Shown: piece after piece, positions 34,688 to 41,102 of the stretch
Numbering within the stretch: the stretch's first letter is position 1
Layout of the letters: the number at the start of each line of letters is the position of its first letter
Assembly (NCBI GenBank): GCA_025655455.1
Contig: JAHXIV010000002.1
Location: 1-46,389 of the forward strand
DNA length: 46,389 nt
Direction: 5' to 3'
Origin: a gamma proteobacterium symbiont of Taylorina sp.
Lineage (GTDB): Bacteria; Pseudomonadota; Gammaproteobacteria; GRL18
Notes under the pieces: model-generated
The model's input: only the letters and a program-made list of their open reading frames with translations
Databases searched by the model: none
Told to the model about the DNA's origin: nothing
Position numbers and translations under genes: made by a program

Positions 34688-35056
34688 ATGTCCTATCCTG
34701 ACTCATTCTGGGATTTAATAAAGATGGATTATGAGATTGGAGATTATTCTTTTGGTGAATTAGCAGAAAAATATGAGGTGAGTAAGGCATCAATCCATAG
34801 TCGATTTACTAAAGAAAAATGGGATAAGCCGTATTATCAAAAGTTAATTCAAGATAGTATGGATTTAGTCCACAGGCGTGTTGCTTATGGTAATGATTTC
34901 AAACAAGCATCACCTTATACCAAGAAATTAATGATTAAGTCTCTGGATGAAAAGAACCTGCTGCATGAAATGGCTGAGTATCTTTTTGTGGATGTGAAAG
35001 AGATTAAGAGGCAAAGAAAGTTGAATAATATAATGAGTGATTATGGTTATAATTGA
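34688..35056 (+). CDS. HTH protein, terminase small subunit-like
   Basis: 122 residues from the ATG at 34688 (a GTG at 34679 is possible). An N-terminal HTH is clear (DYSFGELAEKYEVSKASIHSRFTKEKW), like that of small terminase subunits and Mor-type regulators. The rest is helical and charged (ASPYTKKLMIKSLDEKNLLHEMAEYLF). With the protein at 34151 this makes two DNA-binding proteins of related plan in the packaging-like segment. It could be a regulator instead. Confidence 0.55.
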   Translation: MSYPDSFWDLIKMDYEIGDYSFGELAEKYEVSKASIHSRFTKEKWDKPYYQKLIQDSMDLVHRRVAYGNDFKQASPYTKKLMIKSLDEKNLLHEMAEYLFVDVKEIKRQRKLNNIMSDYGYN

Positions 35057-35093
35057 TAAAATTGAATGTCCCGTCCAGGTCAGAGATTAAGTC

Positions 35094-35282
35094 CAACTAT
35101 ATCGCCTGCTAATTTCTTGCCCGAAAGGTACAAATTAACAGCAACAATAACACCCACTAATTTAAGCCTTGCCCGGGAGAAAATAACATGGATTATAATT
35201 TAGGTTAATTTGTGCTGGTGCCCACACAAAATATCAGCAACTATATCAGTCGTTAATTTCTGCCGCCTTAGGGACAAATTAA
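35094..35282. repeat. 45-bp direct repeat pair with inner inverted repeat
   Basis: CAACTATATC ... TTAATTTCT/CTAATTTCT ... ACAAATTAA occurs at 35094-35138 and 35238-35282, about three-quarters identical. Each unit ends with AAATTAA, opposite in sense to its TAATTT. Between them is a third TTAATTTGTGCTGGTG. The region between convergent genes has no open frame, so it may be a protein-binding region or the end of a transcript. Confidence 0.6.
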
Positions 35283-35331
35283 GACCAGTTATATTATAAT
35301 GACCACTATTTTGTGCTGGAAATCAGAGAAA

Positions 35332-35841
35332 CTAAACTGGTGATGATTTACTAATAATACTAAATTCTTGCGGCTCTGAATTATCGGTAATTAGCTTTTC
35401 CAAGGCTGAAACAAGCTCAGAGACACCACTCCAAGTATCTGGCACATCGGTATTGTAGTAAATTTCTATACTGCCTTCTCCATTACCGACATTTAACTTA
35501 TAGGTTGTGCCATCTAAGGAATCAGCGGGAAAAACAGGTGATAGCTGGATTGACTTAACTATGTCAAATAAGGCAGATGCTGAATTTTTATTAAGAGCTA
35601 TTGATTTAATGGTTAGCCATTCATTCCCAGCACTTCTATCTTTTATATTTCGTTTACATATTTTTACATCGGCTGAGTTGGCATTAAGACTATCTATTGC
35701 CCAAATATGTTTATATACATGAGTGTTATATTCATCATTCATAATGGTGATATGATTTTCATAATTAGTTCTGAAATCGACTGTTATATGTCTATCCATA
35801 TCAAAGCTTGGCATGATAGTTAAGGTGATTTTCATGATCAA
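35332..35841 (-). CDS. Hypothetical protein in the repressor operon
   Basis: 169 residues; an in-frame ATG two codons later is possible. Beta-rich pattern (MKITLTIMPSFDMDRHITVDF; YKLNVGNGEGSIEIYYNTDV) and a helical end. No signal peptide and no family recognised. Its start overlaps the repressor stop (ATGA overlap), so it is co-translated with the repressor and may modulate it or be an accessory immunity gene. Confidence 0.6.
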   Translation of the reverse strand: MIMKITLTIMPSFDMDRHITVDFRTNYENHITIMNDEYNTHVYKHIWAIDSLNANSADVKICKRNIKDRSAGNEWLTIKSIALNKNSASALFDIVKSIQLSPVFPADSLDGTTYKLNVGNGEGSIEIYYNTDVPDTWSGVSELVSALEKLITDNSEPQEFSIISKSSPV

Positions 35842-36065
35842 ATACTTTCAATATCATTCAAAAAATCTTTTAAATCAACAATCTTGTCTTTGGCTATCTG
35901 CCAACATAGGTAATCCTCTAACCAGGCAGGATAACTTTCATCCTTGTTCCAATTCGATACCGTGTTATTACTAACTCCAACTTTTTGACATAAATCTGAC
36001 TGGTTTAATCCAGCATCTTTCAACAGTTTTGTAAATTTTAGCCTATCCACTTTGTAATCATCCAC
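35838..36065 (-). CDS. XRE/Cro-type repressor
   Basis: 75 residues, a single HTH domain: FTKLLKDAGLNQSDLCQKVGVSNNTVSNWNKDESYPAWLEDYLCWQIA. There is no C-terminal peptidase domain, so it is not a LexA-like SOS-cleaved repressor. It is divergent from the operon at 36227 with three palindromic operators between, which is the usual set-up of a lysogeny-type switch: it probably represses the rightward operon and itself. Confidence 0.8.
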   Translation of the reverse strand: MDDYKVDRLKFTKLLKDAGLNQSDLCQKVGVSNNTVSNWNKDESYPAWLEDYLCWQIAKDKIVDLKDFLNDIESI

Positions 36066-36121
36066 ATAAATTTATTAACCAGCCTAATCTTACTAATTAT
36101 TTGTAAAATATTCAATTAATA

Positions 36122-36199
36122 TACAAATAAATTGTATTAAGGTGTTGACTGATTACAAATTAATTGTAACAATTAAAGTATAAATACAAATAAATTGTA
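36122..36199. promoter_or_regulatory. Three evenly spaced operators in a divergent promoter region
   Basis: TACAAATAAATTGTA at 36122-36136 and 36185-36199, and TACAAATTAATTGTA at 36154-36168. Half-sites are TACAA/TTGTA. Spacing is 32 and 31 bases, about three helix turns. TTGACT at 36145-36150 with TAACAA 16 bases on gives a rightward promoter that overlaps the middle operator. Confidence 0.8.
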
Positions 36200-36226
36200 A
36201 TTTATGTAAAAATCAAGGTGAGAATA

Positions 36227-36616
36227 ATGCAAACACAACAGACTGAACCGTCTATAAACAATCAAATTACTGCACTAGATAAACCGCTCAAAGTAGCATC
36301 CGTCATTAATGGCAATGTCCTACTATCATCCGACAAAACCCATTTCTTAGTCCCAGATGATGCCCGTCACCTGGGCTATCAATTAAAAATGGCCGCTGAT
36401 AGAGCCGAAGCGGTACCACCCAAAAAATCTGACAGGACATTACTTGAAGATGAACTGAAACTTATCTCAGTTAGCAATATTGATGCTAACAATCAGTACA
36501 CCCTAACCTTAACCCTACACATTAAAAAGCCTACAGAATCGCTGACAGTGGCTCAATTGCTTCAATTTCACCGTGAATGTAATGAGCGTTTTAATCAGGG
36601 GGTGAGTCATGGCTGA
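36227..36616 (+). CDS. Hypothetical protein, first gene of the repressed operon
   Basis: 129 residues from the ATG at 36227 (AAGGTGAG before it). The middle has INGNVLLSSDKTHFLVPDDARHLGYQLKMAADRAE, a pattern seen in small phage proteins, and the end a beta-strand region (YTLTLTLHIKK). Transcribed from the promoter with the three operators; the next gene overlaps its end by eight bases. It could be an anti-repressor or early gene. No domain recognised. Confidence 0.6.
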   Translation: MQTQQTEPSINNQITALDKPLKVASVINGNVLLSSDKTHFLVPDDARHLGYQLKMAADRAEAVPPKKSDRTLLEDELKLISVSNIDANNQYTLTLTLHIKKPTESLTVAQLLQFHRECNERFNQGVSHG

Positions 36617-36830
36617 TACTATCCAAAACACAGAGATTAATCACCCTCCACCAAATCTTATCGTTTTCTCCGGTGGTAAACGTCAATCTGAGGCTGATAG
36701 GCTGTTAATTGAGTTTGTTGATACCTGCTTAATCATGGATGACTATGAAAGAAAGCTAATATTCAGAGATTTACGTCCGGTTATCTTTGCTTATGTCCAA
36801 GGTTTAAAGGATAAAGGAGTGCCAGCATGA
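36609..36830 (+). CDS. Small hypothetical protein, tandem paralogue a
   Basis: 73 residues. The C-terminal half (LLIEFVDTCLIMDDYERKLIFRDLRPVIFAYVQ ... DKGVPA) resembles that of the next gene, so the two are probably tandem paralogues. The start overlaps the upstream gene by eight bases, and the stop overlaps the next start (ATGA). Confidence 0.6.
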   Translation: MADTIQNTEINHPPPNLIVFSGGKRQSEADRLLIEFVDTCLIMDDYERKLIFRDLRPVIFAYVQGLKDKGVPA

Positions 36831-37036
36831 GTATCATTAAATTCCCCAAAGCTAAACGCCCTACTCCTACTGAAGTAGAAACTATTGATAATGATCGCGC
36901 CCATCAATTATTGAATCGGTTTATTGACTGCTGTGAAACATGGGATAACAAAGAAAGGATAGATAAATACTGGAAGCTAAAAGCCGATATCTTGATATAT
37001 ATGTTAATTGACCGTGATAAAGGAGTGCAGGTGTAA
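36827..37036 (+). CDS. Small hypothetical protein, tandem paralogue b
   Basis: 69 residues, with LLNRFIDCCETWDNKERIDKYWKLKADILIYMLIDRDKGVQV related in pattern to the preceding protein. Last gene of the operon; a strong terminator follows. Function unknown. Confidence 0.6.
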   Translation: MSIIKFPKAKRPTPTEVETIDNDRAHQLLNRFIDCCETWDNKERIDKYWKLKADILIYMLIDRDKGVQV

Positions 37037-37080
37037 AAAGTTTTATTTTATATTGCTAGTCAAAATCAGGTAAGCATTTA

Positions 37081-37114
37081 AAAGCCCCAACTCTTAATTG
37101 AGTTGGGGCTTTTA
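37081..37114. terminator. Strong bidirectional terminator
   Basis: AGCCCCAACTC and GAGTTGGGGCT form a perfect 11-bp stem with TTTTA after it and AAAA before it, between convergent genes. Confidence 0.9.
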
Positions 37115-37125
37115 TTGTTTAATAA

Positions 37126-37335
37126 TTATGCCGCTTGTTTTGAATATTGTTTTTCTAGTTCAGCTATTTCTTTGTCTGTAAACTCTGGCGGTTGTTTTTT
37201 ATTTAAGAATCGTGACAATCCAGACAAGCTATCAATATGATTTCTTAGCGGTATTTTAGAGCCTTCTTTAGTGAGCCATCCATGAACAGCATCTTTTATA
37301 ATATCACTTTTTGTCTTAAGATTAGTTGTTCTCAT
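37126..37335 (-). CDS. Small hypothetical protein, possible ribbon-helix-helix
   Basis: 69 residues. The start (MRTTNLKTKSDIIKDAVHGWLTKEG) resembles a ribbon-helix-helix DNA-binding domain with a short beta strand and two helices, as in antitoxins; the rest is charged and helical. No toxin partner is adjacent on this strand. The structural guess is weak. Confidence 0.5.
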   Translation of the reverse strand: MRTTNLKTKSDIIKDAVHGWLTKEGSKIPLRNHIDSLSGLSRFLNKKQPPEFTDKEIAELEKQYSKQAA

Positions 37336-37486
37336 TTCTTTAAACCTTGGCTGATATATATGTCATCAATTAACTTAATAATAGAGCTAAATTCTCTATT
37401 TGTCCACTGAAAACCCTTGTTTCTTTTACTGTATAATAAAAATCTATCACTCAAAAGTTGAACTAACAAATGTTGATATTGAGGCT

Positions 37487-37678
37487 ATGGCTGTTAATCT
37501 GGAAACAGCAAAGGAATATGGGTTAAGTGTCTATTATTATGAAAGTGGACAGCATTACAAGATAACTCGGTATGGACAGGATGTTACTGAATGCAGAGAT
37601 ATTCTTGAATTAAGTGATACCACTATGGCTATTGCTAATTTTATTGATGTTGGCAAAGAACACCATAAAATAATCTAA
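37487..37678 (+). CDS. Small hypothetical protein
   Basis: 63 residues from the ATG at 37487 (TGAGG upstream); the longer frame starts at a TTG in poor context. The pattern is alternating beta strands (GLSVYYYESGQHYKITRYGQDV) and a helical end. No known family. Followed by a terminator at 37774. Confidence 0.45.
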   Translation: MAVNLETAKEYGLSVYYYESGQHYKITRYGQDVTECRDILELSDTTMAIANFIDVGKEHHKII

Positions 37679-37773
37679 AGGAGAAAGTAATTAATTTAGC
37701 CGTTAGGAGATTTCCCCTTACGGGTTTAGAGGTGGGTTTGAATCTTGGCTCACCACAATTTCACAGTGAATAA

Positions 37774-37806
37774 GAGGGTGTCATTTTAAATGATGCCCTT
37801 TTTTAT
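37774..37806 (+). terminator. Terminator
   Basis: AGGGTGTCATTT (37774-37785) and AAATGATGCCCT (37788-37799) pair with one mismatch, followed by seven T. It overlaps the last codons of the minus-strand gene at 37781. Confidence 0.85.
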
Positions 37807-37996
37807 TATGTTGTTGATAAAAAATACAGACCTCACAATCCAAAATCTTGCTTTCTAATTCACTCTTCATAATATCCACAATTCTGCAATGTGTATCGCA
37901 CAAAGTCCCGTCTATTTCCCAGCACTGCTTATCTTCATTTTCACGTCTAATACAGTCAAGTTTTAAGCAATCGAAATATTCATAACATTTTTCCAT
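37781..37996 (-). CDS. Small cysteine-rich protein, CW-type metal-binding pattern
   Basis: 71 residues with eight Cys. The order C-x4-F-x-C, then C, then QCWEIDGTLCDTHC, then DCEVCIFYQ resembles the Cys/Trp-rich (two-CW) domains found as tails of signalling proteins, which probably bind a metal or an iron-sulfur cluster. Here it stands alone. A redox or metal sensor is a guess; the family assignment is by pattern only. Confidence 0.6.
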   Translation of the reverse strand: MEKCYEYFDCLKLDCIRRENEDKQCWEIDGTLCDTHCRIVDIMKSELESKILDCEVCIFYQQHNKKGHHLK

Positions 37997-38146
37997 AACT
38001 AATTATAAACCTATAACCACATTATGTCTGTAGAAAAAGTATGACAGATTTATTGATATTAATTAAAGTAGTTAATAATGTGGTGGGTGTTATGCTTGCC
38101 TTTTGTTGCTATCATAACCACCAAGATACTATCCAAAGGAATCATA

Positions 38147-38308
38147 ATGAGCAACGAAGAAACAGAGCAATATAATGAAGCTATCAATAAACTAGATGAA
38201 GCTGTAAAACTTTTAGATAGCTTATTATTTTATCAATGCAATACACAAGGCATTAATGAGGTAACTATTAAGACTGAGCATGGTAGCATTATATTCAAAC
38301 AGGACTAA
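38147..38308 (+). CDS. Small hypothetical protein
   Basis: 53 residues from the ATG at 38147 (AAAGGAATC upstream). Helix (YNEAINKLDEAVKLLDSLLF), then a beta part (VTIKTEHGSIIFKQ). The upstream part of the longer frame is hydrophobic but has no start supported by a ribosome-binding site. No known family. Confidence 0.45.
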   Translation: MSNEETEQYNEAINKLDEAVKLLDSLLFYQCNTQGINEVTIKTEHGSIIFKQD

Positions 38309-38320
38309 GCTCACCTCTTA

Positions 38321-38386
38321 GTTGCCAATTGGCAACTACCGAAAATTAAGGCTGTATAAGGGTACGATTTCAATTCGTACCTTTTT
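38321..38386 (+). terminator. 16-bp palindrome and terminator
   Basis: GTTGCCAATTGGCAAC (38321-38336) is a perfect palindrome. After it, GGTACGA (38361-38367) pairs with TCGTACC (38375-38381) followed by TTTTT, a standard terminator for the small gene before it. Confidence 0.8.
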
Positions 38387-38740
38387 CACCAAAAAGTGAT
38401 AAACCTATCAGGGGTGAAGGCAAATACTCATTTACCTAATCTAATAATTGTCTGAAATCGACCCTATAGAGCCATTTAGATGTTGCTAATATTCTCTGTT
38501 ATTTGAAAAAACAAGTCATTCCTTTACATCATAAAATTGCACAAAAACTTAATATTATGGAAATTATTCAAGATTTCTTATGATTGCAGTAGTGACTGAA
38601 TCGCTGTTCACTGCTCAATATATTGATTAATACTATCATTTACGGGCTGTGTTTTTTAAAAACATTGTTTAAACCATGGTTATTTAATAGTAAGATAGAA
38701 AATACAATAAAAATAAAGTAATCATTGAGGGGAAGAACAA
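38387..38740. other. Non-coding region, ends in the FecR-type leader
   Basis: No gene is visible in 38387-38674. From 38675, CATGGTTATTTAATAGTAAG and the following AAAGTAATCA and GGGG match 5755-5805 before the first FecR-type gene, so the region probably holds the promoter. Similarity begins only there, which marks the edge of the copied segment. Confidence 0.5.
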
Positions 38741-39985
38741 GTGAAAAGAATTTTATTAAACTTAGTCTTTATGGTCGGACTGCTTTCTTATCCATTAGTG
38801 GTTAGTGCTGAAGATTGTTGGGAGAGTTATATGCTCGTTCAAGATGCTTATAGCAAACACTTAATCTCAGAATCAACGCAGTATACTGATGATGATCCTG
38901 GCTGGAATATATACGTGAGTGAATCAGGAATAGTTTGTGGTAAAAATTATACTAAAGAATATATAGATATAGCTATAACAAAAACTAAAAGTGGTAGAGT
39001 AGAAATGAATGAGTATGTTGATGGTGTGCTTATTGTGCAATTAAAACGTATTCTTGAAAATGGTATTGTAGTAGAAGATGTATTATTTTCTACTGAGGAT
39101 TTTGTTAGATTATTTACATTATTAGGGATATATGACACACCCACTGCTACCGTACTGGAAGTTACCGGCCAAGTATTCTCATTAACCACTGTTGATGCTC
39201 AAATTCCTGCTGTATCAGGTACAATCCCTGATATCGGTGCCTTGTTAACACTGGATAATTCATCGATTAAAATTCAACGTAATGATGGAACCATTGTTGC
39301 TTCTAAAGCAAATACAGTCACCGTTTTAAGTCCAGCTGTTGAAAGCAATAATTCTATTGCTCTGGTTCGGGGGGAAGTCATATCAACGGTCGATTGTGCA
39401 AATACTGGTGATTATGAAGTTCGCACGATAGCAGCAGATATCAAAGTTTCAGCTTCCTGCAGCAGAGTAGCTGGCAGCACTGCAGAATTTACCACTACAC
39501 ACAGCCAAAGTGGTTCTAATGCTACTGTAACGACCAGTGTTGCCAGCGGTACTGTTGAAATTACAGAGCGAAATGGCAAGAGTTATACTCTGAATGCAGG
39601 ACAGGAAAAAATCATTCCATATAAAGTACCACGTGCAAACTGGGTATTGCCTGTTGATAATGACATACTCCGTGGTGGAAAAGACAATCTGCTTGTCTGG
39701 AAGGAATTCCCTGGTGCCAGTAGTTATCAGATGGAGTTTAATCTCCCAACACCAGTATTTTCTGAAGAAAATTCCAGTCGTCCACAGTATCAAAAACAAA
39801 TTATTCCATTGCCATCAGGTTCTTATGCCAAGGTTGATGGTGACTTAATAGCCTTTAATCTGCTACTACCCAAAGGTGCTGATGGACTTGTGATAGAACT
39901 ACGGATATTTGCTTTAGATGCTGCCGGCAATATTATTGGTGAAAGTGTTTCAAGTGATAGTAGTTCAGTGACGGTGAAAGATTAA
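38741..39985 (+). CDS. Exported FecR-domain protein, paralogue 3 (element cargo)
   Basis: 414 residues starting with GTG after GGGG. The signal peptide (MKRILLNLVFMVGLLSYPLVVSA) is almost the same as in the gene at 5806. Residues about 25-125 are unlike those of the other two. From DTPTATVLEVTGQ (about residue 130) to the end it is nearly identical to paralogue 1: FecR-type region with ALVRGEV and VRTIAADIKV, then WVLPVDNDILRGGKDN and the final SSDSSSVTVKD. It lies at the right end of the mutS element, so it is cargo. The pattern suggests exchange of the N-terminal domain on a fixed FecR/Ig-like frame. Confidence 0.75.
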   Translation: MKRILLNLVFMVGLLSYPLVVSAEDCWESYMLVQDAYSKHLISESTQYTDDDPGWNIYVSESGIVCGKNYTKEYIDIAITKTKSGRVEMNEYVDGVLIVQLKRILENGIVVEDVLFSTEDFVRLFTLLGIYDTPTATVLEVTGQVFSLTTVDAQIPAVSGTIPDIGALLTLDNSSIKIQRNDGTIVASKANTVTVLSPAVESNNSIALVRGEVISTVDCANTGDYEVRTIAADIKVSASCSRVAGSTAEFTTTHSQSGSNATVTTSVASGTVEITERNGKSYTLNAGQEKIIPYKVPRANWVLPVDNDILRGGKDNLLVWKEFPGASSYQMEFNLPTPVFSEENSSRPQYQKQIIPLPSGSYAKVDGDLIAFNLLLPKGADGLVIELRIFALDAAGNIIGESVSSDSSSVTVKD

Positions 39986-39994
39986 AACTATTAA

Positions 39995-40022
39995 AAGGAT
40001 AGCCTGATTTCGGGTTATCCTT
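39995..40022 (+). terminator. Hairpin after FecR paralogue 3
   Basis: AAGGATAGCC and GGGTTATCCTT form a 10-11-bp stem around TGATTTC. It is related to the hairpin after paralogue 2 (17079-17112). Confidence 0.7.
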
Positions 40023-40065
40023 ATCTATACACTGTTTTCAATAACCGGTAAGCATTCAATATCCC

Positions 40066-40245
40066 TTACCCCTTATTTTCAAATCTTGTCAAAGGCTGTG
40101 GAGATTTATAAATATCACGGATCAACTGTTTATGTTCCACTGAACCTTTAATATCCAAATCGAGTAAATTTTTATAACCCAATTCACGTACTTTTTTTCT
40201 GGCTTGATTAAAATGCCAGGTTAAATCTCGAACTTCTTTAGTCAT
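40066..40245 (-). CDS. Small hypothetical protein in the dispersed repeat
   Basis: 59 residues (MTKEVRDLTWHFNQARKKVRELGYKNLLDL...). Basic and helical, no known family. Its start overlaps the stop of the gene at 40242 (ATGA-type overlap). At the other repeat copy (8339) the same start is followed by only nine codons before a stop, because the repeat ends there. Confidence 0.5.
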   Translation of the reverse strand: MTKEVRDLTWHFNQARKKVRELGYKNLLDLDIKGSVEHKQLIRDIYKSPQPLTRFENKG

Positions 40246-40519
40246 AATGCTACATTCAACTTCAGTGTTAAATATTTAATCCGCTGACGATGCAGCAGAA
40301 TGGTAATATTCTCTTTATTACCAGTGAGGGCTAATATCCCATTAATCTTATGTTCCAGCTTCATTATTTCAGTATCAGACATAATCACCTTTCAGAATTA
40401 ATAAGAACACCAGCAATCATTTAATGACCTGACGAAGTTGTTACTAAGGAGCAGATCAAATGCTATGCCAGACACGAGGAGGGATAGCCTGGACTTAGAA
40501 ACAATTATGCTGGTGTGGG
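40217..40519. repeat. Long dispersed repeat, copy 2 (partner at 8339-8653)
   Basis: About 303 bases matching 8339-8653 in the same orientation. Inside the mutS element, near its right end. It includes the tail codons of the MreB-like gene but with a premature TAA in place of CAA, so that tail is a dead fragment here. Confidence 0.9.
40242..40382 (-). CDS. Small conserved hypothetical protein, copy 2
   Basis: 46 residues (MSDTEIMKLEHKINGIL...LTLKLNVAL). It matches the 50-residue protein at 8364-8516, with conservative changes and a four-residue deletion that keeps the frame. It leads a two-gene unit with the 59-residue protein. Unknown function; the pair could be a small toxin-antitoxin-like unit, but nothing in the sequence shows that directly. 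Confidence 0.5.
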   Translation of the reverse strand: MSDTEIMKLEHKINGILALTGNKENITILLHRQRIKYLTLKLNVAL

Positions 40520-40757
40520 CGTATTATCCGGTAGTTAAATCATTTTGTCTGTAGGAAAAGTCTGATTTTGTTGTAGGGATTAAAAAATAGTCGGGTGATA
40601 ATGGGGGGATGGTGATATTGAATAGAATTTTATTGCTGGAGTAGGGTATTATTCTGTCCTTAAATATCTGTTCAACACAAAATAAAAGGTAGGTAAATGG
40701 GTAATTATTTATCTGAAAACAAGATAACGCATTGAAAATAAATAACTAAAACACCTT
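40520..40757. other. Right end of the mutS element, with end repeat at 40673-40704
   Basis: Non-coding. The 32-base unit at 40673-40704 (ending GGTAGGTAAATGGGTAA) matches the one near the left end. The rest is AT-rich with a GGGG-containing stretch at about 40603; no gene is visible. Confidence 0.6.
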
Positions 40758-40775
40758 ACCATCATTGGGGTGTGG
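40758..40775. repeat. attR core of the mutS element
   Basis: 18 bases identical to 25238-25255. On its right side it is joined, in the mutS direction and frame, to another mutS start codon. Confidence 0.85.
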
Positions 40776-40801
40776 CTAGGTTTATTATTTGTTGATTTCA
40801 T
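40758..40801 (-). pseudogene. mutS: Displaced mutS 5' end
   Basis: On the minus strand an ATG at 40801 reads MKSTNNKPSHTPMMV and then departs from MutS (RCFSYLF...) exactly where the 18-bp core ends. HTPMM is the conserved MutS N-terminus. This is the start that was joined to the mutS body before the present element inserted. It may be native, or it may itself have been supplied by the older element whose integrase remnant lies at 41012. Its upstream DNA (40802 onward) should contain the displaced mutS promoter. Confidence 0.8.
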
Positions 40802-41011
40802 TATATTTTATGGTCTTTAGACTGCTTTATATATGGGTTTAAGCTGTTTATGATATTATCCCTGTGTATCTCTATATTTCACAAAACATCTACAAATTTT
40901 ATCAATATGTGCAACGGTTTTGATATTTAGTCTGTAATATGAATAAAGCTGCGATGAGTATCGGCAAAATACCCATCGCAACTACCATCAATAATACTGA
41001 AGGTATTAAGA

Positions 41012-41102
41012 ATGGCTAGCCCTAATTCTACCAAAAAACCATTAACTGCAATACGAATAAATGCACTTAAACCAAACAGATGAGGAACTATCTGAGATAG
41101 GC
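41012..41102 (+). pseudogene. Decayed 5' end of a related integrase
   Basis: An ATG at 41012 reads MASPNSTKKPLTAIRINALKPNR and then a stop; after a frame change, DEELSEIG follows. This matches the start of the integrase at 25825 ([23 protein letters not shown]). The preceding bases (GGTATTAAGAATGGCTA) resemble GGTATCAATAATGGCTA at 25548-25564. Only about 30 codons remain. The order core, mutS start, hairpin, integrase start is the same as at the left end of the mutS element, so this is the left end of an older sister element. Confidence 0.75.

Larger units (their letters stand above)
25238..40775. mobile_element. 15.5-kb integrative element (phage-satellite-like) inserted in the 5' end of mutS
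   Basis: Bounded by an 18-bp direct repeat, ACCATCATTGGGGTGTGG, at 25238-25255 and 40758-40775. The left copy is inside mutS; the right copy is joined to another mutS start. A tyrosine integrase lies at the left end. A 32-bp pair (25373-25404, 40673-40704; 30 of 32 identical) just inside both ends may be arm sites. The content is element replication and regulation genes, a few head- or packaging-like genes, many small unknown genes, and a FecR-type cargo gene at the right end. No large terminase, portal, major capsid or tail genes are seen. Confidence 0.88.

Noticed and set aside
40066..40382. Toxin-antitoxin call for the two overlapping tiny genes
   Set aside because: Size and overlap fit, but neither protein matches a known toxin or antitoxin family, so the call would be a guess.
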